A stretch of 64,000 nt of DNA from Saprospira grandis DSM 2844 (GTDB lineage: Bacteria > Bacteroidota > Bacteroidia > Chitinophagales > Saprospiraceae). How positions within the stretch are numbered: the first letter of the stretch is position 1; each line of letters begins with the position of its first letter. Below, piece by piece: positions 16,068-23,350 of this stretch. The translations under genes and the position numbers were made by a program. The DNA lies in NCBI RefSeq assembly GCF_000275825.1, contig NZ_JH719942.1, positions 926,035 to 990,034 of the forward strand. Reading direction: 5' to 3'. Below the pieces are notes generated by a model. It was given only the letters and a program-made list of their open reading frames with translations. It had not been told where the DNA came from and made no database searches.

Positions 16068-16723
16068 CTGTCACAAAGAAGCCCAACTTTTTCAAAAAAA
16101 TAGCGAGCTATTTTTATAGCTTCCTTTTAGAGCAGGCAGACAGCCCCATTAGCGGCCCCCTAGAACTGCACTACCGCCAAGGGCGCTATATGCTGAGCAC
16201 GGCAAATGCTATCTACTCCTACCAAGACCTCTACCACAACTTTCGGCTAGCTTTTGACTATCTGCAACCCGAAAAAAAAGGCATTCAGTCGGTCCTTATT
16301 TTAGGCTTTGCTATGGGCAGCGTTTGCCAGCTTCTAGAAAATAGAGGACTAAAAGCCAACTACTTAGGGGTAGAAATTGATCCCGTCATCATTAACTGGA
16401 GTGAACGCTATATTTTAAGCGAATTAGCGGCTAATATTTGCATCCAACAAGCCGATGCGGCCAAGTTTTTGCAAAAAAACACAGACGAGTTTGAGCTGAT
16501 ACTCATTGATCTATTTGTAGATAATCAGGTCCCTGAAACCTTCAGAACCATAGACTTTCTAGAGAACATTCAGGAACATTTGGCCCCTAATGGACGTATA
16601 ATATACAACAGTATGTCTGATCAAAAGGGACATACAGCATTTTTGGAACAATTTCGGCAAGTCTTTCCAAAAATGTACAGTCTAGAAATAGGAAAGAACC
16701 AACTTCTCTTTAATTTTGCATAA
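16058..16723 (+). CDS. Spermidine synthase-like SAM-binding protein
   Basis: This 221-residue protein has the Rossmann fold of spermidine-synthase-like methyltransferases: SVLILGFAMGSVCQLL (motif I, about residues 74-89), GVEIDPVI with the acidic ribose-binding residue, and IDLFVD after the fourth strand. The GFAMGS loop has alanine where many have GGG, so the ligand may differ. It starts 10 bp inside the GlmU-like gene, which suggests translational coupling. The substrate is unknown. The 293 bp after the stop hold a small hairpin (TTAGGT/ACCTAA) near 16742 and otherwise nothing I recognise. Confidence 0.7.
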   Translation: MGVAVTKKPNFFKKIASYFYSFLLEQADSPISGPLELHYRQGRYMLSTANAIYSYQDLYHNFRLAFDYLQPEKKGIQSVLILGFAMGSVCQLLENRGLKANYLGVEIDPVIINWSERYILSELAANICIQQADAAKFLQKNTDEFELILIDLFVDNQVPETFRTIDFLENIQEHLAPNGRIIYNSMSDQKGHTAFLEQFRQVFPKMYSLEIGKNQLLFNFA

Positions 16724-17016
16724 TAAGCTGTCACAAATATTAGGTATTTCACCTAAGTGCAGATTAAAAAATCATTAGGGTGAACGAGGCCCTTGGCAAA
16801 TAGACTTTTATTCCTTATTTTTAGTTAAATTAAAATAAAATTCTGAGTAGCCCAGTAGTTAGCTAACAAGAGATAGCTACAAAAAGCCGTCTTTTGCAAT
16901 TTATTTCTCAAAACTCTTAATTTACACGATATTCATTGGCTCGACAGCCCCCAAAACACTCCAACTCAAGATAGAACCAAAGACAAAAAATCGACACACT
17001 TAATATTTTAGGGAAT

Positions 17017-18096
17017 ATGAAAGCACTGTACAATCAATCATTCTTTAGTTTGCTGCTCCTTTGCAGCTTGCTGTTTTTAGGGAGCAGCTCTACGCTAGAG
17101 GCCAACGACAAGTTTTTCGATTACCTGCCCAAGTACCGTAAATTCAATTCCAATTATCAGATTGATAAGATTGAATACCGAGAAAAACGCACGGTAATTT
17201 ACTTCCGCTTTGTGGTGGAAGAAGATAATAATGTAGCCTTTTATAGCGGCTCTCACCCCAATGCTTGGTACCTGCGCACCCCTCCTCGTATGCGAGGCAT
17301 TGAGGTCCAATTTAAATTGATGGAAATCACAGACATCCGTGTCAATAATGAGGTAAAAGTAGATATCCTCAAAGATATCCCAGAAATTGAATACGAAATG
17401 AAGAGAGGTGATGTAGTCACCTGTGAAATGCACTTTGCTCGTATCCCTCACTATATCCGTATGCTCGACCTTATTGAAGGAACCGATGGAGATATGGATA
17501 ACGACCGCTTCAATTGTTTTGATATTCTCATCAAAACAGCTCAAAGCCCTCTGCTCGGAAAAGAAAGCGAGGCCCAAAAGAATACCCAACGCTTTGAGTC
17601 TACCTTTACTTACCTACAACCCAAAACCGCTAGCCAACCCCTAGCCGCCCAAGAAGATAACCCCAAAGAAGCTAATAATACACATATGGCCGAGCCAATC
17701 GACTATCGCCCTCAAGCCATGACCGACCTAGCCGATATCCGCTGCAATAAACGGGTGATTCTTCCCTCTATCTCCTTTAAGGAAGATGCCGTGAACTTTA
17801 ACGGAAGAGTTCGGGCGATGCAGGATATCAAAACACTCCGCCAATATCTAGAAAATTATCCCTCAGCAATGATTCGCCTACACGGACATACCGATATTTT
17901 TGGCGATGATATCCGAAATCTCCAGCTTTCTAGAGAACGGGCCATGGCCGTTAAACTAGAATTGGTCAAAATGGGCATCGACCGCGATCGTATCGAGATT
18001 CTATTCTACGGCGGAAGACAAGCCCTACAAGGCCTAGAAGAAGGCGGCGTAGAAAATAGAAGGGTGGAAGCAGAAGCCATCTGTACCGACCAATAA
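17017..18096 (+). CDS. OmpA family outer-membrane protein
   Basis: The 359-residue protein has a signal peptide (FSLLLLCSLLFLGSSSTLEA). An N-terminal beta-rich domain of about 160 residues follows, then a polar linker. A C-terminal OmpA peptidoglycan-binding domain spans about 245-355. There, RLHGHTDIFGDD, NLQLSRERAMAV and NRRVEAEA give the conserved aspartate and arginine contacts. It probably anchors the outer membrane to the cell wall. It has its own terminator 20 bp after the stop. Confidence 0.88.
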   Translation: MKALYNQSFFSLLLLCSLLFLGSSSTLEANDKFFDYLPKYRKFNSNYQIDKIEYREKRTVIYFRFVVEEDNNVAFYSGSHPNAWYLRTPPRMRGIEVQFKLMEITDIRVNNEVKVDILKDIPEIEYEMKRGDVVTCEMHFARIPHYIRMLDLIEGTDGDMDNDRFNCFDILIKTAQSPLLGKESEAQKNTQRFESTFTYLQPKTASQPLAAQEDNPKEANNTHMAEPIDYRPQAMTDLADIRCNKRVILPSISFKEDAVNFNGRVRAMQDIKTLRQYLENYPSAMIRLHGHTDIFGDDIRNLQLSRERAMAVKLELVKMGIDRDRIEILFYGGRQALQGLEEGGVENRRVEAEAICTDQ

Positions 18097-18115
18097 ACTA
18101 TACTATACCGCTATT

Positions 18116-18152
18116 TAAAGCAGCTATTCCTTTTCAGGAATAGCTGCTTTTT
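18116..18152 (+). terminator. Rho-independent terminator of OmpA-family gene
   Basis: A 13-bp stem (AGCAGCTATTCC... paired with ...GGAATAGCTGCT), loop TTTTC, and a T run. Confidence 0.92.
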
Positions 18153-18221
18153 TCATTTAGGGTTTTCCCTAGTTTTGCAAATCCTAGGGTTTCCCCTAAC
18201 AAAAGAGCCTAGTCTAGGGCA

Positions 18222-18229
18222 TATATTTG
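18222..18229 (+). promoter_or_regulatory. -7 promoter box of the 18271 gene
   Basis: TATATTTG matches TAnnTTTG, 42 bp upstream of the ATG at 18271. Just upstream the DNA has CCCTAG...CTAGGG half-sites (18167-18190) that could be an operator, though CTAG is common in this genome. Confidence 0.5.
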
Positions 18230-18270
18230 TATCAGAAGCAAAATAGCCCTATCCCCTTAAATCTTTTGTT

Positions 18271-18621
18271 ATGCGATTAGCTATAGAAAAAGTTAGTAGT
18301 CTGTTTTTTTACCTTATCAATGATTACCTCTATCAAGCCCTCCCCCCTATTCGGCTCTATACCAAAGTATACCTGATCGATAATCAATCTGATTACCATC
18401 TGACGATTGTGGGGCGAAAAGGCGGACAGAAAAAACATGAATTTATTTCCCTTGGCCCTAACGGACAATTAAATCTAGAAGACAGCCAACGATATTGTAA
18501 AACTAGCCTCGGCCAGTCTGTATCTGTCTTTATCAATGGCTGTTATACGAGCAAACGCATCAAATATATCAACGGACAAGCCACCCTAGTCATCACCAAT
18601 TCAGATTACTCATCCTTTTAA
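18271..18621 (+). CDS. Hypothetical protein
   Basis: This 116-residue protein has a mixed hydrophobic start (LFFYLINDYLYQ) that is not a classical signal peptide, followed by a compact beta-rich region. No motif is recognised. It is followed after 9 bp by another unknown gene on the same strand, so the two form a two-gene operon under the box at 18222. The pair lies directly upstream of a two-component locus, but there is no evidence for a joint function. Confidence 0.6.
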   Translation: MRLAIEKVSSLFFYLINDYLYQALPPIRLYTKVYLIDNQSDYHLTIVGRKGGQKKHEFISLGPNGQLNLEDSQRYCKTSLGQSVSVFINGCYTSKRIKYINGQATLVITNSDYSSF

Positions 18622-18630
18622 TCGTTCATT

Positions 18631-19440
18631 ATGCAAATTAAAGAAGAGATCCAAGCCTGGAACGAGATCCGAAATAGCCAAAAAGGCTTTCAGTTCTTGC
18701 AAGCCGGTAGCGGACTCACCCTCTCCAAAGAGGAGTTCCAACAATGGAATAGCAGCTCAGATTATGTTCACCTCTACCTAGCCAATCAAAATGATTCGCT
18801 CTGCTTCTATCTTATTGATGACTATCATGATAATGCCCAAGCGTATATCCTGGACCAGACCATTTTCAAAAAGCAGTTTATTCATCCCACAATAAACGCC
18901 AAACAACAGCCTCCTCTAGCAAAACAAACAAACAACCTCTTTATCCAATTTCTTCAAGAGCTCAATAACCGACTACAAGCAGCTAGCAATAACACGCTCG
19001 ACCAACAAAAGCAAAGCCTAGAAGAAGGCTGCAAAAAGATCTTGGACCAAATCAAGACGCCCCTAGCCCTCAGCCAATTTCAACAAGCTATACAAAACCA
19101 AATAGATGCAGTCATCCCCAGCTTCCGCTGGCTGATGTTCTCCCCACAATGGTTCGAGGAACTAGCCCAGGCCGAAAAAGTGGTGCAGGCCTTCAAAATC
19201 CCTTTCCAAGATTTTAAATTCCTCTTCAAAGAGCACAATAGCCAAGAGGCCCTCCTGTTTTTTGGCCTGAAAGATACCCCCAATGAAGATTTTTCTACCA
19301 CTATTGATGTCTTTCTAACCCAATACGACCCCAATAAGAAAAGTAGCGAGGAGATTAGCTTTGTCCTTGCCAATCGCACAGCAGATATTAGCACGCCTTG
19401 CCCTCCTTACCATAGCTACGATCTCCCCCTTCTTCATTAG
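18631..19440 (+). CDS. Hypothetical protein, operon partner of the 18271 gene
   Basis: The 269-residue product is soluble, without signal peptide or membrane segment, and is rich in glutamine and in helical stretches (about residues 105-165 look like an amphipathic helical hairpin). The C-terminal third has beta-strand patterns (EALLFFGLK, TTIDVFLTQY). I do not recognise the family. It starts 9 bp after the previous stop. Confidence 0.6.
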   Translation: MQIKEEIQAWNEIRNSQKGFQFLQAGSGLTLSKEEFQQWNSSSDYVHLYLANQNDSLCFYLIDDYHDNAQAYILDQTIFKKQFIHPTINAKQQPPLAKQTNNLFIQFLQELNNRLQAASNNTLDQQKQSLEEGCKKILDQIKTPLALSQFQQAIQNQIDAVIPSFRWLMFSPQWFEELAQAEKVVQAFKIPFQDFKFLFKEHNSQEALLFFGLKDTPNEDFSTTIDVFLTQYDPNKKSSEEISFVLANRTADISTPCPPYHSYDLPLLH

Positions 19441-19561
19441 ATACAGCCCCAATAACTATTTTTTATGCTTTTTGCTCTGCCCCCAGCCCTAGGCCGCTCG
19501 AAAAAGGCTAATAAACTTTAGCCACCCTAGGACTAGACAAAAAGCATATTTTAAGTACATT

Positions 19562-19587
19562 AGCCCCAATCAAATTGGGGCTTTTTA
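19562..19587 (+). terminator. Terminator-like hairpin directly before the 19591 start
   Basis: GCCCCAA, loop TCAAA, TTGGGGC, then TTTTT. The T run ends only a few bases before the ATG at 19591. It may end transcription from the 18271 operon, or act as an attenuator or leader hairpin for the two-component locus. Confidence 0.75.
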
Positions 19588-19590
19588 CTT

Positions 19591-20244
19591 ATGATGGAAT
19601 GGATAAATTTATTAGGCCGATTGATTGCCGTCTCCGCTATCGTCATCCTAACGCTGGGCGGGCTGCTTTCAATCACTACAAAACAATACGCAGAGAAAAA
19701 CTGGACCCTCACTTACCTGCTTTTCTTGCTCGCCACTGAAGGCCTTGCCAGTTATATTGGCTTTTATCGCCAAGAGAGCGTCTTCTTTATGTTTATCCTC
19801 TCTTTTTTCTTGCATTTCTCTTTTCTCAATCTCTACTATAACCACTTTCTCTTTCAACACCCGCCCTGGAAAACCCTGCTCACCGCCAGCCTCGGCCTGA
19901 TCCCCTTTCTCCTCTTTGCCTTGCCCGAACCCTACTACCATTTATTCCGATACTATGACCGACTGCCCTTCTCTTTCTCCATTATGCTCGCTAGCCTGCT
20001 CTATTTCTACCAATTGGTCAGCGGAAAAAGAAACTACGAAAAGCCTACAACCTTCCTCAACGCCAGTATTCTCCTCTTTTTTAGCCTCGATGCCTTCCTG
20101 GCCCTCGCTACGGAGTACCTGATTCACGAAAACCTGATTTTAGTCTCTGGCTTTTGGACCATCAGAGCCATCTGCCTCCAATTATTCTATAGCGCTTTAA
20201 TTTATCACGGATGGGCCCGCAGCAAAATGCCTCTACAATTCTAA
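19591..20244 (+). CDS. Seven-helix membrane protein, putative sensor partner
   Basis: The 217-residue protein is almost entirely hydrophobic, with about seven predicted membrane helices (starting near residues 9, 39, 64, 92, 127, 152 and 187). I see no known motif. Its last 34 bp overlap the start of the histidine kinase gene, and the kinase itself has only one membrane helix and no sensor domain. By layout this is likely the split sensing part of the kinase; that is inference. A terminator-like hairpin ends just before the start codon. Confidence 0.7.
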   Translation: MMEWINLLGRLIAVSAIVILTLGGLLSITTKQYAEKNWTLTYLLFLLATEGLASYIGFYRQESVFFMFILSFFLHFSFLNLYYNHFLFQHPPWKTLLTASLGLIPFLLFALPEPYYHLFRYYDRLPFSFSIMLASLLYFYQLVSGKRNYEKPTTFLNASILLFFSLDAFLALATEYLIHENLILVSGFWTIRAICLQLFYSALIYHGWARSKMPLQF

Positions 20245-20957
20245 TCCTCCTCGCTCTAGGAACCCTTATCCTAGGGACCCTCCTCGGCCTGCTCTTTTTC
20301 TTCCTCCGTATCCACCTCAAAAGAATTAAAGCCGCAGAAGAAGAAAAACACCGCCTCGAAATTAACCACCAAAAAGCCCTGGCCTCGGCTACTGTAGAGA
20401 TCCAAGAAAGAGAACGCGCCCGCATCGCAGAAGAGTTACATGACGATCTTATCGCCCAACTCTACCGAATTAAGCTCTCTAACTTTAATCCACAAATCAA
20501 CCAGATGCTCAAAATGAGTATCCAAAAGGCCCGCGGCCTCTCTCACGATCTTAGCCCCCCTATGATTGATCAGGTGAATATGGAAACCATTCTCCTCGAT
20601 TTTATCGAGCCCTTCCGACAAAAATACCAAATTCAATCTAACCTCAATGATGGCAATAATAAAGAGTTGCCCAAAGAGGCTAAGCTCCAACTTTTCCGCA
20701 TTTTCCAAGAACTCATTACCAATATCGATAAACATGCAGCCACTAAGCATATAGATATTTATTACCGCTATCGCCATAACTATTTGGCCCTCCTCCTCCG
20801 CGATGATGGCCGAGGCTTTAAGGCCGAACAACAAAATGGCCTAGGCCTAAAGAATATTGCTATGCGCTGCCAAATCCTAAACGGTCAATTTAAGTTTAAA
20901 CCCAATTCTCCAAACGGAACTACCTTTACTTTCCTACATTATGAGCCAAATAACTAA
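20211..20957 (+). CDS. Sensor histidine kinase, NarX/LiaS type
   Basis: The 248-residue kinase has one N-terminal membrane helix (about 9-32) and a coiled linker. A HisKA_3 dimerisation domain carries the phospho-acceptor H77 in ELHDDLIAQL. The HATPase domain has an N-box (FQELITNIDKHA) and a G-box (DDGRGF, GLGLKNIAMR). It should autophosphorylate and pass phosphate to the next gene product. No periplasmic sensor domain is present. Overlaps of 34 bp upstream and 17 bp downstream show a tight three-gene operon. Confidence 0.9.
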   Translation: MGPQQNASTILILLALGTLILGTLLGLLFFFLRIHLKRIKAAEEEKHRLEINHQKALASATVEIQERERARIAEELHDDLIAQLYRIKLSNFNPQINQMLKMSIQKARGLSHDLSPPMIDQVNMETILLDFIEPFRQKYQIQSNLNDGNNKELPKEAKLQLFRIFQELITNIDKHAATKHIDIYYRYRHNYLALLLRDDGRGFKAEQQNGLGLKNIAMRCQILNGQFKFKPNSPNGTTFTFLHYEPNN

Positions 20958-21636
20958 GATTAAGATCGCTATTACCGACGACGACTCTCTGGTGGTCCAA
21001 CTACTCACCGAATATCTAGAGAAGTTCTCTCCCCTGCCCTGCCAAGTGGTCCTCCAAGCCTATAGTGGCCAAGAGTTTATAGAAAAGACAAAGCTCCCCA
21101 GCTTCCAAGAGGTCGATATTATCCTGCTCGATATGCGAATGAAGGAGGGCGACGGCCTTTGGGTACTCAATGAATTGAGTAAACAGCCTTTTTCGGCCAA
21201 GATTATTGTGCTCACTTCTTACTATAAAACGGCCTACATTGGCCAGATGATGAGCCTTGGAGCCCATGCCTTTTTACCCAAAGAGATTGATAAGGAACAG
21301 TTGGTCGAGATTATCCAAGAGGTCCAGCAAAAAGGCCACTACTTTAGCCCCGAACAGATGCAGTCGCTCCGCTCGCAAATTACAGCAAAATCGCCTAAGT
21401 TGCAGCTCGACCCCAATACCCAGATCAGTCGCCGAGAGCTAGAGGTGCTCCAACTGATTGCCCAGCAATATACCAATAAGGAGATTGCCCAAAAACTCTG
21501 CCTGACGGTTAAGACCATTGAGGCCCACAAAAGTAATTTGCTTTCTAAAACGGGCTCCAAGAATGCCGTGGGCCTAGTGGTTTATGCCATAGAGCAGGGC
21601 CTGATTAAGGCCAGTGATTGTATCCGCCTCAACTAA
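20941..21636 (+). CDS. Response regulator, NarL/LuxR type
   Basis: The 231-residue regulator has a receiver domain with an acidic pocket (DDD near 13-15) and phospho-acceptor D64 in IILLDMRM. The conserved T/S and K are in VLTSYY and FLPKE. A LuxR-type HTH domain (about 160-225) contains SRRELEVLQLIAQQYTNKEI and TVKTIEAHKSNLLSK. It should bind DNA when phosphorylated by the adjacent kinase. The targets are unknown. Confidence 0.92.
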   Translation: MSQITKIKIAITDDDSLVVQLLTEYLEKFSPLPCQVVLQAYSGQEFIEKTKLPSFQEVDIILLDMRMKEGDGLWVLNELSKQPFSAKIIVLTSYYKTAYIGQMMSLGAHAFLPKEIDKEQLVEIIQEVQQKGHYFSPEQMQSLRSQITAKSPKLQLDPNTQISRRELEVLQLIAQQYTNKEIAQKLCLTVKTIEAHKSNLLSKTGSKNAVGLVVYAIEQGLIKASDCIRLN

Positions 21637-21678
21637 TTTTTTTTGGTCTTTTTGACCTTTGTTTTTTCTTTTTTCCTT

Positions 21679-21830
21679 TTGGGGCCCGCGGCCCAGGCAG
21701 GCCTAGGGCCTGCCTGGGCCGCCGCTATGCTGCGCGGCTCGCTTTTCGCTCGGCCCATCGCTTTTTCGCTTTGCTCAAAAGCTCGGTCTGGCCTGCGGCC
21801 ACCGCTGCGCAGCGCTGGGCCGCTCGGCCT
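21679..21830 (+). repeat. GC-rich hairpin-array repeat, subtype 3
   Basis: Left module GGGGCCCGCGG, then a long hairpin (CCCAGGCAGGCC/GGCCTGCCTGGG) and CCGCCGCTATGCTGCG. The central hairpin arms are GCTTTT/AAAAGC, and the right module is GCGCAGCGCTGGGCC. Confidence 0.83.
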
Positions 21831-21883
21831 TTTAGCTTAGCCAGTTCTTTCTGCTGCGGCCGCCTTGGCCCCTCCTTTTAAAT

Positions 21884-21961
21884 GGTATTCGTCGCTGCGC
21901 TCCTCATCCGTCTATATGTCCCCGCCCACCCACCCCTCTACGGGATTCCCTAAGGAATCCC
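21884..21961 (-). repeat. Repeat family B, copy 2
   Basis: Minus-strand copy of the 13567 repeat: GGGATTCC-TTA-GGGAATCCC, GTAGAGGGGTGGGTGGGCGGGG, ending in GACGAATACC. Confidence 0.78.
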
Positions 21962-22005
21962 TCGGGATGGCTGGACCAACTCCTGCACCTCCTCGCCCAC
22001 TAAAT

Positions 22006-22166
22006 AGGCGGCTTCGCCGCCTCTGGCCCAAAGGGCCAGAACGGCCTAGTGATGCGGCGGGGTGGCCCTTTGGGCCAGACCCAGGCGGCAAAGCCGCCGC
22101 AGGGCCGAGCAGACCTGCGAGCCCCAAAGCGTAACGGCGCAAGGCGAAGCCGCAGCGCAGGCCCCA
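22006..22166 (-). repeat. GC-rich hairpin-array repeat, subtype 2
   Basis: Minus-strand copy. Left module GGGGCCTGCGCTGCGGC, central hairpin GGCGGC-TTT-GCCGCC, third hairpin GGCCC-AAA-GGGCC, right module GCATCACTAGGCC (one of the more diverged ends). It lies 51 bp from the bioF stop. Confidence 0.83.
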
Positions 22167-22216
22167 ACTCCTCCCCTCAGAAAAATAGCGGAAAGAAAAA
22201 ACAAAACCTCTAACCA

Positions 22217-23347
22217 CTAGCGCCCAAGATAAGCTGCCAGCGCCTCCAATAAAGCCGAAATATCCCCCAAATCCATATCCGCCCGCAAGCAAATGCGCAG
22301 ACGTTCCTCGCCCCTAGGCACCGTAGGGTATCGAATGGGACGCAAATCAAAACCCTCTCCCTCCAAATACTCCGAAAGGGCCAAAACTGCTCTATTCCCT
22401 GGCCAAAAAATAGCCTGAATTGGGCCTTCATTGGCCGTCAAAATAGCCGAAAGGGCCAGTTTTTCCCTCAAGGCCAAATAATGGGCTAAGCGCTGCCCTA
22501 GTTCGGCCCGCAGCCGCTCCCCCTCCCGCTCCAAATAGCGATAAACCAAGCGCAAATGCCCAATTTGGGGCAAAGACATAGCCGTACTGTAGATCAAAGG
22601 ACGAGCAAAGTTGATGAGATACTGCCGTAAGGTCGAACTGCCCAAAATCACGGCCCCATGGCTGCCCACCGCCTTGCCAAAAGTATGCAGACGGGCAAAA
22701 ATGCGCTGGCTCAGGCCTAATTCCTGAACCAAACCGCCCCCATTTGGACCAAAACAGGCCGTCGCATGCGCCTCATCAACTAAAAGAGCCGCCCCATAAC
22801 GCTCCGCCAAATCGGCCAAGGCCCGCAAAGGCGCCTGATCGCCATCCATGGAATAAAGCGACTCTACCCAAATGTAGCGCAAGCCCTTGGGCGCAAGTGC
22901 CAACTGCCCCTCCAAGTCCTGCAAATCATTGTGCGCAAAAGCAAAAGCCTGCCCCTTGGCTAGTTTTAAAGCATCATGCAAACTCGCATGGGCCAAGGCA
23001 TCATAATATAAGGTATCGCCCCGCTGCAAAAGGGCCGAAACCAAACCCAAATTGCCCAGATAACCCGTGTTGAACAACAAAGCCGCCTCAGCATCATGAA
23101 ATTGGGCCAACTGCTGCTCCAACTCCAACATCGCAGGATGATGGCCCGAAAGCAAACGAGAACCCGTGGCCCCCATTTGCTCATACTTTTCTTGCCCCAA
23201 CTGCAAAAGGAGCTCCCGATTCCTAGCCAAACCCAAATAATCATTAGAGCTAAAGCTAATGAGCTCTGGCCGATAGCGCAAACTGCGCTGCATCCCCCGC
23301 TTAGCATAGGCCGCAAGACGTTCTTGCAGCCGTTTTTCATGATTCAT
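22217..23347 (-). CDS. bioF: 8-amino-7-oxononanoate synthase-like PLP enzyme
   Basis: BioF condenses pimeloyl-ACP/CoA with alanine in biotin synthesis; close relatives (KBL, serine palmitoyltransferase) use other substrates. The 376-residue protein has the alpha-oxoamine synthase blocks SSNDYLGLA (33-41), GATGSRLLSG (59-68) and DEAHATACFG (191-200). The PLP lysine is K225 in HTFGKAVGSHGA. Length and motifs fit BioF best. No other biotin gene is adjacent, so the exact acyl donor is not proven. Its start lies 3 bp after the stop of the (p)ppGpp synthetase gene, so the two are co-transcribed. Confidence 0.82.
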   Translation of the reverse strand: MNHEKRLQERLAAYAKRGMQRSLRYRPELISFSSNDYLGLARNRELLLQLGQEKYEQMGATGSRLLSGHHPAMLELEQQLAQFHDAEAALLFNTGYLGNLGLVSALLQRGDTLYYDALAHASLHDALKLAKGQAFAFAHNDLQDLEGQLALAPKGLRYIWVESLYSMDGDQAPLRALADLAERYGAALLVDEAHATACFGPNGGGLVQELGLSQRIFARLHTFGKAVGSHGAVILGSSTLRQYLINFARPLIYSTAMSLPQIGHLRLVYRYLEREGERLRAELGQRLAHYLALREKLALSAILTANEGPIQAIFWPGNRAVLALSEYLEGEGFDLRPIRYPTVPRGEERLRICLRADMDLGDISALLEALAAYLGR

Positions 23348-23350
23348 CGC

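Noticed and set aside
18160..18225. CCTAGG/CTAGGG half-sites as an operator of the 18271 genes, also near 19490 and 19535
   Set aside because: CTAG-containing words are very common in this genome's coding and non-coding DNA, so the pattern is not specific enough.
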